A DNA stretch of 43,309 nucleotides from Candidatus Heimdallarchaeota archaeon. Lineage in GTDB: Archaea; Asgardarchaeota; Heimdallarchaeia; Heimdallarchaeales; Kariarchaeaceae. A program made the translations under genes and the position numbers. The stretch covers positions 1 through 43,309 of the forward strand of contig WAMJ01000165.1 of NCBI GenBank assembly GCA_015522385.1, given 5' to 3'. Below are positions 29,901 to 37,208 of this stretch, piece by piece. Numbering within the stretch: the stretch's first letter is position 1; every line of letters begins with the position of its first letter. Below the pieces are notes generated by a model. That model saw only the letters and a list, made by a program, of their open reading frames with translations. It was not told where the DNA came from and did no database searches.

Positions 29901-30411
29901 CGATGATTCGGTTGGAGAATTCTATCAGGTGACTTATCTGGTAGACATTCAGGATAGTACCCAATTGTAACCGGGTCTTGGGGGGTAGGCTCTTTGACAA
30001 ATTGAAGTGGAATCCACCATCCCGATATAACATGGATTTGGTGAGTTGATCTTTCTTCAGATAGAACCTTGAGACCGTCTTGATATCTCTCACAATATTC
30101 TGAGGTACGTTTCCAGTGCAGGATACGAAGAGAACGAGGTAGAAAATCTTCAGACCTTTCTGATCGATTGGTTCGATGATGAATCTGACTGAAAGAGACA
30201 CCTCCTCACTTCTGTACCTCTTGATGATTCGGTGTAACAGAGATATCTTTCTTTGAATATCATACACCGAATTTGACGGGAGTATCTCAGTATCGGTTCT
30301 GAACTTTATCGGTTTCTTCAGATTTTCTTTAACCCTCCCGTCATTCAATCGTATGATGAAAAGACTAATTGTCCTATCATTGGTTATCTCTAGTCCCAGC
30401 TGTTTCTGCAT
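26992..30411 (-). CDS. Possible degenerate HerA/VirB4-like ATPase with winged helix and acidic linker
   Basis: 1139 residues from ATG 30411, which has a GGAG six bases upstream; a GTG at 30462 would add 17 residues. No signal peptide or membrane helix. The layout recalls HerA/FtsK-type ATPases: a beta-rich N-terminus, then IHLGQNQHGMDL (about 188-198) resembling the 'LG.n..G..v' strand before a P-loop. Where G-x4-GK[T/S] is expected the sequence reads IQLVGELDRILG. A Walker-B-like strand (GGVVIVDTEKL, 361-371) and a winged helix (about 533-578) follow. Next comes a strongly acidic, probably disordered linker (roughly 700-920) and a helical C-terminal domain. If the relation is real, the ATP site is dead. 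It is divergent from the TPR-roadblock gene. The family call is tentative. Confidence 0.5.
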   Translation of the reverse strand: MQKQLGLEITNDRTISLFIIRLNDGRVKENLKKPIKFRTDTEILPSNSVYDIQRKISLLHRIIKRYRSEEVSLSVRFIIEPIDQKGLKIFYLVLFVSCTGNVPQNIVRDIKTVSRFYLKKDQLTKSMLYRDGGFHFNLSKSLPPKTRLQLGTILNVYQISHLIEFSNRIIGKKRRDLIPGDFSKGAIHLGQNQHGMDLFTEPACRIQLVGELDRILGYLVKTDFIHSNTIALVKSPIHLQGLMEDESFKKSLVVVSGVSFNILPIVLKDLNLGLRLFTIWARVLNRLISPSNIISFLSSIKSAIKNGEFDLTFNTFSDIIQSVEIRTQMALDQFNEFFDIFLPILTNPIFSSDNHDVLTKGGVVIVDTEKLQNQDVALLSTFLMLIKDAGYLNGELVIPHMDFINEKLSPYSYFDYYHEDSIVAHYGKLPKGNTPYDLLLHLDLASENIDLERDSSHAIIQLDSTVVSSAVDFNQPIFTLSTVQSIDDIFEQEVEQLEFESSGIQSLANTELRQMVIDEVNKWIILQSITPGDPSSYHEIFVNVGRYVPNLEELVNQLVSEERLLKRGDSYSVSSVSTQLLNNYRARMMEISSDYAKYITKSRSPPLIDLKFIKKNVSKLGSIEEIDQWIKNLHHFVEKLRLRNIFSVKCVAFVAAVHNIRRMNDRDLTLLTISNEVQSFVDDISEEIQSDVRDSMEDHSEDLLTQLEEAKNDELEGFSPEDDTFELIVPEEQIVSNDEIVEVDVDSVPTLDDEEELVTVLEEKNREYDHDSIEITGDETSLEEEFILTEDMEREVLADTDESDGESLTEELTENPDLVLYEAETSQTDDTVLHAEISNSGSFELVEEEEIPHLAGRITSTEIDDQQLGTEKGEIVTEFAAPMLENEKITQLPVPESGSSSKYNPKPIRSGIPLPSVRSTRSKLMSNLRPNEVVFPGSLQNAHPSGILRWSKIETEVFIVSEISFSESIKVLESKDHIQLQDVEHILSYFKTPHIAELSPDVGTSVDSKEIDEVDLLIDDDLITSLGKFFSENLNLHPIDVLTEALDSFFIRYLIGRPSGKTFEEIVLAISYASGADGVHISTTDLTNELPLNIRMWEDADLGHKKQLVIRTLGEKIQNFLKKFRYNHKFVQELEKNLL

Positions 30412-30440
30412 GTTACTCCAGAAATGATTATGCAGTACGC

Positions 30441-30449
30441 ATAAAAGGA
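30441..30449 (-). promoter_or_regulatory. TATA-like box for the ATPase-like gene
   Basis: TCCTTTTAT on the minus strand, about 34 bases upstream of ATG 30411. It lies in the 118-base divergent spacer. Confidence 0.35.
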
Positions 30450-30497
30450 GTGATGACCCCACGTAAAAAAGATGAAGTACACAGTGGTGTAGATAAG

Positions 30498-30505
30498 GAT
30501 AAATT
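30498..30505 (+). promoter_or_regulatory. TATA-like box for the TPR-roadblock gene
   Basis: GATAAATT, centred 28 bases upstream of GTG 30530. Confidence 0.35.
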
Positions 30506-30529
30506 AAGCTGATTGAGAATCATACTACA

Positions 30530-32368
30530 GTGGTTGTGAACATTCGGTCCCCATTCTGGATAAAATATGAGGACGACCAACTTGAGATGATATTCTGGCC
30601 AAATGCACCGGTAATAACCAATACTCAGCTGAGAATTGAACTTCTTAATAGTTTAGAGTCTATTGATCTTAGTGCCTACAATGAGATAGAGTTCAACCTC
30701 TCGGTAGGGGTACCAGGAGTTGTTCACATGAAGCGATTGGAAAACAGCTTCTACGGAATATGGGTACCGGATTCTTTCCATTCATTGAGAAAAATACTTA
30801 ACAAAGCCTTCTTCATCGAGTTCTGGCATCCCGGTCTTACAGGCAATCTCAAAGAAGTCATTGACCAGTTTCACGAATTCAGACATACTAAACCTGAGGC
30901 TTTTCTTCCAGAAAATGCAGATGATCTCGATCTACCACCTACATGGTTACTCAATAAGTCAGCTATAATGAATCTGCTCCCTAATTATAAGTATGATGAC
31001 CTCTTTATCCTCTCGTCTTTCAACGACCTAATTGAGTACTTTCTCGCTCCATTGACCGAGGACCAGAGAGTACAACTGGCCTCGATTCCACAGGAGCTCC
31101 TCCTTACAATTTTCCGCATTTTTGAGATATGGATCTCCTCGTTGGACTATGCTGAAGCTTTCGAGCTCTTCTGGCACATCGCACTTCTTGTAACCACAGT
31201 GTACCCTGAGGAAGTGGAGAGATTCGGGGTGAAGTTCTTTAACGATGATGTGCTCACAGACTATCTTACAACACGTGAGACCTCGTGGTTAGAATCTGTA
31301 GGGGATGGGAGTAGTAATCCAATTATTCGAAAGAGGGCTTACTTTGTTTTAGGAAACTACTACGCGTCAGTTGGAAATCTAAAGAAAAGCATTGACTATT
31401 TGAATAGAGTCCCAGCCATCAAATCCAGAACTTCATTTGACTACATATCTACCAGATCCTACATCAACCTAGCGAAGATCTACAGAAACCTTGGTGATTT
31501 TACTAAATCCTCTTTCCACTATGCCCTTGCTCTCACCCTACTCAAAGGGTTTACCTCAAGTCAGATGTACATTAAAGCAACACAAGAGTATCTGAATCTC
31601 AAGATCGCGATGGTTGTGAATCTCCTGCACCACGGGATCTACCAAATCAATACACAAAACGACAACGACGAGTACCTATTCTCACTATTGACGGGAGTAC
31701 GTAAGGTTTTCCAGCTATTTAGCCAAGTTCATCGAACCCAACAGAAAGAGATTATAGAAGTAACTTCCGACATCATCTCTATCACTAGGAATCAGCTACT
31801 CTTTCATGAGAAAGAATATGCCAAAATAGGTGTAGAGACAGGAAAAATAGTAGAGATACTCGATAACATAACTTCTAACAAATTTATTGATGAGGAAATG
31901 ATTTCACAGATACTTCAGCTTCAGAAACTACTTGAGGACAAGCAACCGATCACAATCAAACGGGTGCTAGTGCAGATGTTTGATGGCAGACTTATTATGG
32001 GATTCAGAATGGTGGATGGGAAGCTTGTGAGGTCGACACGGAAGCAACTGGACGATGATGTCCTCTTCTCCTCATCCATCTCCGCGGTTAATACTTTTGT
32101 CTCTGATGCAATGGTTGGTGACCGAACCTCTTTCCGCATGCTCAAGGGTCTAGATCTCGGCTCTGTAAAACTCTTTATCGCGTCTGGGAAAAACATCAAC
32201 CTCTTGATTTTCTCAACAGGAATAAGCCAGAAGCTTACAGATGTAGCAGAGAAAATTGTCAAAGATGTGGAGAACAATTGGGCTCATACCTTGTCCAGCT
32301 GGATGGGATCGATATCTGAATTCAATGATTTAGACTTGTGGCTAGAACCCTTGAACAGACTGGAGTGA
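30530..32368 (+). CDS. TPR protein with C-terminal roadblock/longin-like domain
   Basis: 612 residues from GTG 30530 (a second GTG is two codons on). The N-terminal 250 residues are unrecognised, with a beta-rich start and later helices. At about 265-340 lie two or three tetratricopeptide-like helix pairs (AYFVLGNYYASVGNLKKSIDY, then SYINLAKIYRNLGDFTKSSFHYALAL). Residues 475-586 follow the pattern of small profilin-like folds of the roadblock/longin type: strand 'KRVLVQMFDGRLI', strand 'GFRMVDG', helix 'SSISAVNTFVSDAM', strands 'FRMLKGLDLGSVKLFIASG' and 'NLLIFSTG', final helix 'AEKIVKDVENNW'. Such domains regulate small GTPases and membrane traffic in eukaryotes and are frequent in Asgard archaea. 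No membrane span. The fold call is by pattern only. Confidence 0.6.
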   Translation: MVVNIRSPFWIKYEDDQLEMIFWPNAPVITNTQLRIELLNSLESIDLSAYNEIEFNLSVGVPGVVHMKRLENSFYGIWVPDSFHSLRKILNKAFFIEFWHPGLTGNLKEVIDQFHEFRHTKPEAFLPENADDLDLPPTWLLNKSAIMNLLPNYKYDDLFILSSFNDLIEYFLAPLTEDQRVQLASIPQELLLTIFRIFEIWISSLDYAEAFELFWHIALLVTTVYPEEVERFGVKFFNDDVLTDYLTTRETSWLESVGDGSSNPIIRKRAYFVLGNYYASVGNLKKSIDYLNRVPAIKSRTSFDYISTRSYINLAKIYRNLGDFTKSSFHYALALTLLKGFTSSQMYIKATQEYLNLKIAMVVNLLHHGIYQINTQNDNDEYLFSLLTGVRKVFQLFSQVHRTQQKEIIEVTSDIISITRNQLLFHEKEYAKIGVETGKIVEILDNITSNKFIDEEMISQILQLQKLLEDKQPITIKRVLVQMFDGRLIMGFRMVDGKLVRSTRKQLDDDVLFSSSISAVNTFVSDAMVGDRTSFRMLKGLDLGSVKLFIASGKNINLLIFSTGISQKLTDVAEKIVKDVENNWAHTLSSWMGSISEFNDLDLWLEPLNRLE

Positions 32369-32420
32369 AGACCTTCTTCTTTGCATAATAAGGAATTGTG
32401 GACATTGTTCGGGATAAATG

Positions 32421-32429
32421 TTTTTTAAG
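32421..32429 (+). promoter_or_regulatory. TATA-like box for the cytosolic beta-sandwich gene
   Basis: TTTTTTAAG, centred 27 bases upstream of ATG 32452. Confidence 0.35.
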
Positions 32430-32451
32430 AAAGCATTCATCGAATAACTAG

Positions 32452-34095
32452 ATGAGCTTTGGTCATAGTACACCGGGTAAAGATATCTGGGGTACAACTA
32501 CCTATAAAATTCACCTGATTCCAGTTACCAACAAGTTCGATGAGATGTTCGAGGGGACACTTATTCTGTATGAAAGACGTTGGGAGAAGAAAAAGGGTGA
32601 ATTCTTGGGTCTGTCACAATTTGTCACTCTTCTCAAGGACTTTTGGGGTGACTCGCTCCGTCACGGAAACATTCAGGAAACGCGTTTAGCAAGATGGATC
32701 GAAGAATATCTTAACCAGATCAATATAGAGGTAACATACGAAGCTGCTCTTCAGGCCGTCAAAGGAGAAGCAATCAGCGTCTCTGTTCTCGATGGGATTG
32801 GAGAACGAGCCAACAAAGAGATCATCACTGACTTTCTAAGGGATGACAAGAAAGTAGACCCATCAGAGGCCTCGAAGCTCACAAATATCGCAGATGGCAT
32901 TGTTCCCAAAGTTGTCGAGGTCGCGCTATCCGACAAATTCAACTTGGATGAAAACGCGGATGAATTCCTCTCTGCCCTCATCGAGAAGCACAAACCAGAC
33001 CGTGCTACACAGATCAAGTCAACCACGAGTTTCAGAGATGAGAACGGAAAGATCCGAACACTGGATAAGAAGATACAGATAGAAAGCTCTCCAACCACTG
33101 GAAATTCTAAGATGGGAGGTGGCATGACCAACTCTTTCGGTTTCGCCATACAGGATGTTGAGATCGAGGACAGGATTCCTTTTGAGTTCACCATCGAGGA
33201 CGTTACTCTCTCCGATGACTCAATCGAGAAGGTAGGTGAAACCCTTAATGAGGAGGGTCTCTTCATCAAGTGGAAGATCCCAAGGATCGAGCCAAAGCAA
33301 GAAGTCAATATCGACTACTACCTAGGGAATAGGATAACACGGACGATCGTCGCTCATGATGAGAAGAAAGTTAGCCTGATCAATACCTACGAACCAATTG
33401 TGAAACAGCAGGACGGATTGTATGCAGATGCCCTGTTTGTGAACAACTCCGGGAGTTTCCTGAAGACAATTAAGATTGTAGACCAAATCCCCAAGGAACT
33501 GGATCTGGTATCCTCTACCCCGATAATTGACGGTAGCAATGTCATGCTTGAAGCGGAGAATGTAAATGAGGTTCATTGGAGGTACGAGTCTGTCCCTGTG
33601 AACTCAGAGATTCAAGTACATTATGACTTGAAAGAAAAGCCGTTCATCCTCAGGGATATCTATGAGATCACAAATATTGAAGGAGAACCGTTACTACAAG
33701 CTACTAAGGTAGTAAAGCAGTTGAAACACCAATTTGGATTCGGAGTGATTCTTGCGATTCGGCCACTGAGGGTAATTGAGGAAAATATTGTTGTTAGGGA
33801 CACGATACCTAACGATGTCGAGATCAGCTCCATCATGAACGAGGAGGGGAATGTTGTAATCGGTATGAAGGGAGACACGAAGGTCGTAGAATGGAACGTC
33901 ACTCCGGGAGAGAAGGGTAAGATCATCCATGCATTCCTACGGTACAAACCATCCAATAGATTCGAGAACACCAAATTGACAGTTGTGATCGGTGATAAAG
34001 AATCACGTCCCACCGGGGAGATAAGTAGCACGCGTACAGAGCAGGAAGTTGTACTCCCGTACCAGTACGGCAAATTTGTCGATGTCCGAGCTTGA
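32452..34095 (+). CDS. Cytosolic protein with DUF11-like beta-sandwich repeats
   Basis: 547 residues from ATG. There is no signal peptide and no membrane helix, so it should stay in the cytoplasm. Residues 1-110 form a mixed domain (YKIHLIPVTNKFDEMFEGTLILY...), 110-200 are helical, and from about 233 there are three modules of roughly 95 residues. Each has the 'V.V.D.IP......I' entry strand and a 'W.i...P...e..I.Y' end (entries: VEIEDRIPFEF, IKIVDQIPKEL, IVVRDTIPNDV). That is the signature of DUF11/CARDB-like Ig folds, which are normally extracellular. A glycine-rich hinge (SKMGGGMTNSFGF) sits before the first. Co-oriented with the TPR-roadblock gene 83 bases upstream. A role as a cytoplasmic adaptor or coat-like scaffold is speculative. 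Confidence 0.7.
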   Translation: MSFGHSTPGKDIWGTTTYKIHLIPVTNKFDEMFEGTLILYERRWEKKKGEFLGLSQFVTLLKDFWGDSLRHGNIQETRLARWIEEYLNQINIEVTYEAALQAVKGEAISVSVLDGIGERANKEIITDFLRDDKKVDPSEASKLTNIADGIVPKVVEVALSDKFNLDENADEFLSALIEKHKPDRATQIKSTTSFRDENGKIRTLDKKIQIESSPTTGNSKMGGGMTNSFGFAIQDVEIEDRIPFEFTIEDVTLSDDSIEKVGETLNEEGLFIKWKIPRIEPKQEVNIDYYLGNRITRTIVAHDEKKVSLINTYEPIVKQQDGLYADALFVNNSGSFLKTIKIVDQIPKELDLVSSTPIIDGSNVMLEAENVNEVHWRYESVPVNSEIQVHYDLKEKPFILRDIYEITNIEGEPLLQATKVVKQLKHQFGFGVILAIRPLRVIEENIVVRDTIPNDVEISSIMNEEGNVVIGMKGDTKVVEWNVTPGEKGKIIHAFLRYKPSNRFENTKLTVVIGDKESRPTGEISSTRTEQEVVLPYQYGKFVDVRA

Positions 34096-34108
34096 TTACA
34101 CTACGATA

Positions 34109-34124
34109 GTTTTTCCTTATAAAA
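34109..34124 (+). promoter_or_regulatory. TATA box with shared upstream motif
   Basis: GTTTTTCCTTATAAAA; the TTATAAAA centre lies 26 bases upstream of ATG 34146. The first 13 bases recur exactly in front of the RadA-type gene. Confidence 0.55.
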
Positions 34125-34145
34125 GATCTAGATATTCCTTCGTGT

Positions 34146-35474
34146 ATGAACCAGACGTACGACATTGTAATACTCGGAGGAGGGATTGCAGGTAATGCAG
34201 TCGCCTATAACATGTCACTTCTTAGACCCTTCGCTAAGATCGCAATTGTCGATCCGTTAGAATATGGTGAACTGAAAGTGTCTGTGGTGACCTTTATGGA
34301 GCACCTAAAAAGATACAAGATCACCAATTCAGTTATTCACACCTACTCTAAGCAGAGGTTCGAGTCTATATCTAACATCGGCTACTCAACAGATTTGGAA
34401 GAGGAAGCATTTGCTCTGATAGACTATGGAGTAGCTTGTAGAACTCTCCAGGAGAGATCGGGGAGCGAGATAATTCGAGACAGATTCATGAGAATCGACG
34501 GTGAAGAGATCGTCCTTGAATCAGGTCTCAGACTTACCTCAAAATACATTGTGGATACCATGGGACTATTCTCACCGCTCCGAGAGCAGATGGGTCTGGA
34601 AAAGCCTGAGCTGAGAACTGTCTTATTATTCGGGAAGTACAAGGTCAGCCCTGCCCAGATCAGACTAGATACCTTCAGTTACATCGTCGGAAATGGTGTT
34701 TTTGATGGATATACCTCGAATGGAGGATGGGCGTATCCCTGCGGTGAGGATATTGTGGAGGTGGGCTCTGCATTTTTAGTCTGGGACAAAGACGGTAGAA
34801 CCAAAATAGATCAAAGGATGAGGGGAGCACTTGAAAAGAGTCTTGAACAGATCCTCCAGACCTTCTTCCCGGGTGCAGAGCTTCAGGACGAGCTTCATGA
34901 ACGTATCACAGCATACTCACCCACGAAGACGGTAGTGAAGGACAATGTGCTATTCCTCGGAGATGTCGCAGGAACCGGAGATCCATTCCTATGTGCCAAT
35001 TGCTCAAGGTATCTCGACATGAGTGAATACCTCACTGCCTCGCTCGCAGCAGCAGTTCAAGAGGGTAATGACCGTCAACTACAGGCATATCAAAAGGCTT
35101 GGAACTACGAGCTTGTCCACTATAGCAAGAGGAGGTTAGGACGGGCAGAGATCCTCTTCAAGAAATCCCTCGAACAGTGGAACAAGATACTGATGATGAG
35201 GAAGAATAAATCCTCTAAGAAGACCTTGGCTTCGAGGATGGGGAAAGTAGGCTACACCTTGAAGTACACTCTCCAGAGGTACCCCCTCAGGGATGTCTTC
35301 TCACTCCTTCTGACTGAGATAAAGTTCCACTGTCGGATGAGGCTAATCAACCCGAAGAGACCAGACCTCAAGTACTTCGACCTCATAAGGGATCGACAAG
35401 AGGATGTGATCTTCATGACCCCATCGGTTAGGTATCTGAGAAAGATTGTGAGTACTCTAGGAGGTAATAAGTAG
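34146..35474 (+). CDS. FAD-dependent oxidoreductase, geranylgeranyl reductase family
   Basis: 442 residues. The N-terminal Rossmann strand YDIVILGGGIAG (5-16) binds the FAD ADP moiety. YIVDTMG (134-140), the GGWAYPCGEDIVEVGSA segment (193-209) and LGDVAGTGDP (271-280) match the second, substrate-side and FAD-ribityl motifs of geranylgeranyl reductases and related flavoprotein cyclases. In archaea such enzymes saturate the isoprenoid chains of membrane lipids or quinones. The motif after GD, with FLCANCSRYLD, and the long basic C-terminal region (330-442) differ from standard enzymes, so a lycopene-cyclase-like or other isoprenoid role is possible. Overlaps the next gene by one base (TAGTG). 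A UbiA-type prenyltransferase lies 4 kb downstream. Confidence 0.8.
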   Translation: MNQTYDIVILGGGIAGNAVAYNMSLLRPFAKIAIVDPLEYGELKVSVVTFMEHLKRYKITNSVIHTYSKQRFESISNIGYSTDLEEEAFALIDYGVACRTLQERSGSEIIRDRFMRIDGEEIVLESGLRLTSKYIVDTMGLFSPLREQMGLEKPELRTVLLFGKYKVSPAQIRLDTFSYIVGNGVFDGYTSNGGWAYPCGEDIVEVGSAFLVWDKDGRTKIDQRMRGALEKSLEQILQTFFPGAELQDELHERITAYSPTKTVVKDNVLFLGDVAGTGDPFLCANCSRYLDMSEYLTASLAAAVQEGNDRQLQAYQKAWNYELVHYSKRRLGRAEILFKKSLEQWNKILMMRKNKSSKKTLASRMGKVGYTLKYTLQRYPLRDVFSLLLTEIKFHCRMRLINPKRPDLKYFDLIRDRQEDVIFMTPSVRYLRKIVSTLGGNK

Positions 35475-36010
35475 TGGAAGTCCAGAATGTCTTGGACGAG
35501 GCTATTGTAAACTACGACGCGGGAAGATACTCAGATGCAGAGTCCGCATTCAGGTATCTTCTCCAATCGGCAGTTCAGTCAAAGAATCCGGTTGACGTAC
35601 TGTACTTCTGCTATAGAATACTTGAGATCGCAGGCAAAGAGGATCCGACCATCGACTCTGTTGAGCTCTGGAAGAATCTGGGGATCTATGCCCTCAGAGT
35701 TGCTCGTGATGAGTTGTCAAGTCTCCCCCTCAGGGATGAGGTGAGCGAGCTTGAGATTCGAGCTCAGGTTCATCGTCACCTCCTGGAGATGGAAAAGCAC
35801 CAAGAGATGATTACTAGACTTGTGGACAAATACGAGGCTCAACTTGCCAGTGATCCAGTATCTTCACTCAGGAAACTTATCTCTGATCCATTCCTCTCCA
35901 ATGAGCTCTTGAAAAGGGATGATCTTTTCAAGAAAATTGAGGTAATAAGTGACAGTCTTGAGGACGACTCAATAAAGGACAGAATTACGATTCTCAGGAG
36001 TGCTCGTTAG
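35474..36010 (+). CDS. Small TPR-like helical protein coupled to the flavoprotein
   Basis: 178 residues from GTG 35474, which overlaps the preceding stop by one base and has GAGGT 9 bases upstream, so translation is probably coupled. The sequence is all-helical. The opening (EAIVNYDAGRYSDAESAFRYLLQSAV) looks like a tetratricopeptide motif, and later helices are charged. No signal peptide, membrane span or catalytic residues. It may be an adaptor or stability factor for the flavoprotein, but the specific family is not recognised. Its end overlaps the oppositely oriented membrane-protein gene by 17 bases. Confidence 0.75.
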   Translation: MEVQNVLDEAIVNYDAGRYSDAESAFRYLLQSAVQSKNPVDVLYFCYRILEIAGKEDPTIDSVELWKNLGIYALRVARDELSSLPLRDEVSELEIRAQVHRHLLEMEKHQEMITRLVDKYEAQLASDPVSSLRKLISDPFLSNELLKRDDLFKKIEVISDSLEDDSIKDRITILRSAR

Positions 36011-37178
36011 GACTATTTGCGTCGTTGTTTCTGGCATCTGCCATAGAGTTATTTGTATCAGAAATCTCATCAGATTTTGGACCCGAGACGTCCTCATCTT
36101 TCGACTTTACCTTTGGAATGCTCTTGTAGATCTCACTACTCTCATAGTCTTTTGCTTTGACCTCCTCCATCTTGCCCCCCCATACGTCATGAATATAGAC
36201 GGTCTCATGTTCCTTAAAATACTCGACCTCTTCAGGTAATGCCTGTCTGACGGATGTCAACCCAACAGGTATGTAGTGTGAAAGAACGGTTCTTAGGTCA
36301 TTTGTGATGTCCTCGTGTTTTGTGAAGAGATAGAGCATACCGACAAAGTATGAAGTTCCCGCAACTGTTAAAATGGCAAGGATCAGAAACCCAAAGGACT
36401 GGATAGAGATCTGGATAAAGGATAAACCTGAAGTTTTGAATTCTACAATCTCTGATATGATTGAGTATCCACCGAGAAAGCCCGCAATTCCTAAGAATCT
36501 GGAGAGTGATCCCTTCCTTACAAACTCGAAGTAATCATCGATATGTTTCTCTTCATTTATGGTTTTTATCCGTGCATCTCGAAGCACCCAGATCACAGGG
36601 ATTAACCATGCAACTAGTACAGGTGAGAAAATCAGTGTGATGATCAGTAAATCTATGTAATTGTTGACAGCATCAGGTCCGAACCTGCCAATGTAGATTG
36701 TGTTCCTCATAATGACTCCGATTAATGCGACAATTCCAAGGCAGGCAGATATCAAATCGACGATTCTCTCCTTCATGGTTTCCCGAATTTTGGTGAGGTC
36801 GACATCGATAATTTCAGCTTCGAGGAAATAGTCTCGATCCTTGGATAGTGCCAGCCCAAGAGCCTTCTCACCCAGTTTATACACTAACCTCTCCTCCTCG
36901 ACTTGTTGTCCTTTCTTTCTCAAGGAATACTTTCGGAAATTATTCACAAGATAGTCCTGTAGAATTTTAGGAGTGTATTTATTCCATGTTTTCACCGCAA
37001 GGTAGGCCACTATTGGAAAGACCACTAATGTTACTGCAAGAGTGCCAGGATCAAATATCCACATGGAGTTTAAACCTACCGCCACCAAGAAAGTCAGGAC
37101 TGTTTTCATCCGAGAGGGTTTGATGACAGAGAATTTGATGTCTTCTAAATCGACGATCTTTGGCTCAATTAGGTACAT
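35994..37178 (-). CDS. Six-helix integral membrane protein, unrecognised
   Basis: 394 residues from ATG 37178. Six membrane helices are visible, at about 24-40, 46-63, 141-158, 175-198, 226-244 and 259-286. A charged loop of about 75 residues lies between helices 2 and 3, and a hydrophilic cytoplasmic C-terminal tail of about 100 residues is rich in K, E, D and S, ending in an Asn-rich stretch (DTNNSMADARNNDANSPN). No transporter or enzyme motif was recognised. The ATTTTTAA box 26 bases upstream suggests its own leaderless transcript, starting within the end of the lipoate-ligase-like gene. Confidence 0.75.
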   Translation of the reverse strand: MYLIEPKIVDLEDIKFSVIKPSRMKTVLTFLVAVGLNSMWIFDPGTLAVTLVVFPIVAYLAVKTWNKYTPKILQDYLVNNFRKYSLRKKGQQVEEERLVYKLGEKALGLALSKDRDYFLEAEIIDVDLTKIRETMKERIVDLISACLGIVALIGVIMRNTIYIGRFGPDAVNNYIDLLIITLIFSPVLVAWLIPVIWVLRDARIKTINEEKHIDDYFEFVRKGSLSRFLGIAGFLGGYSIISEIVEFKTSGLSFIQISIQSFGFLILAILTVAGTSYFVGMLYLFTKHEDITNDLRTVLSHYIPVGLTSVRQALPEEVEYFKEHETVYIHDVWGGKMEEVKAKDYESSEIYKSIPKVKSKDEDVSGPKSDEISDTNNSMADARNNDANSPNEHS

Positions 37179-37199
37179 ACATGAGATATCCTATTACGC

Positions 37200-37207
37200 T
37201 TAAAAAT
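37200..37207 (-). promoter_or_regulatory. TATA-like box for the membrane-protein gene
   Basis: ATTTTTAA on the minus strand, centred 26 bases upstream of ATG 37178. Confidence 0.4.
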
Positions 37208-37208
37208 A

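Noticed and set aside
32751..33308. 185-residue minus-strand open frame
   Set aside because: Antisense shadow of the cytosolic beta-sandwich gene, with Ser-rich translation typical of reverse frames.
33660..34073. 137-residue minus-strand open frame
   Set aside because: Antisense to the same gene; no recognisable domain or promoter.
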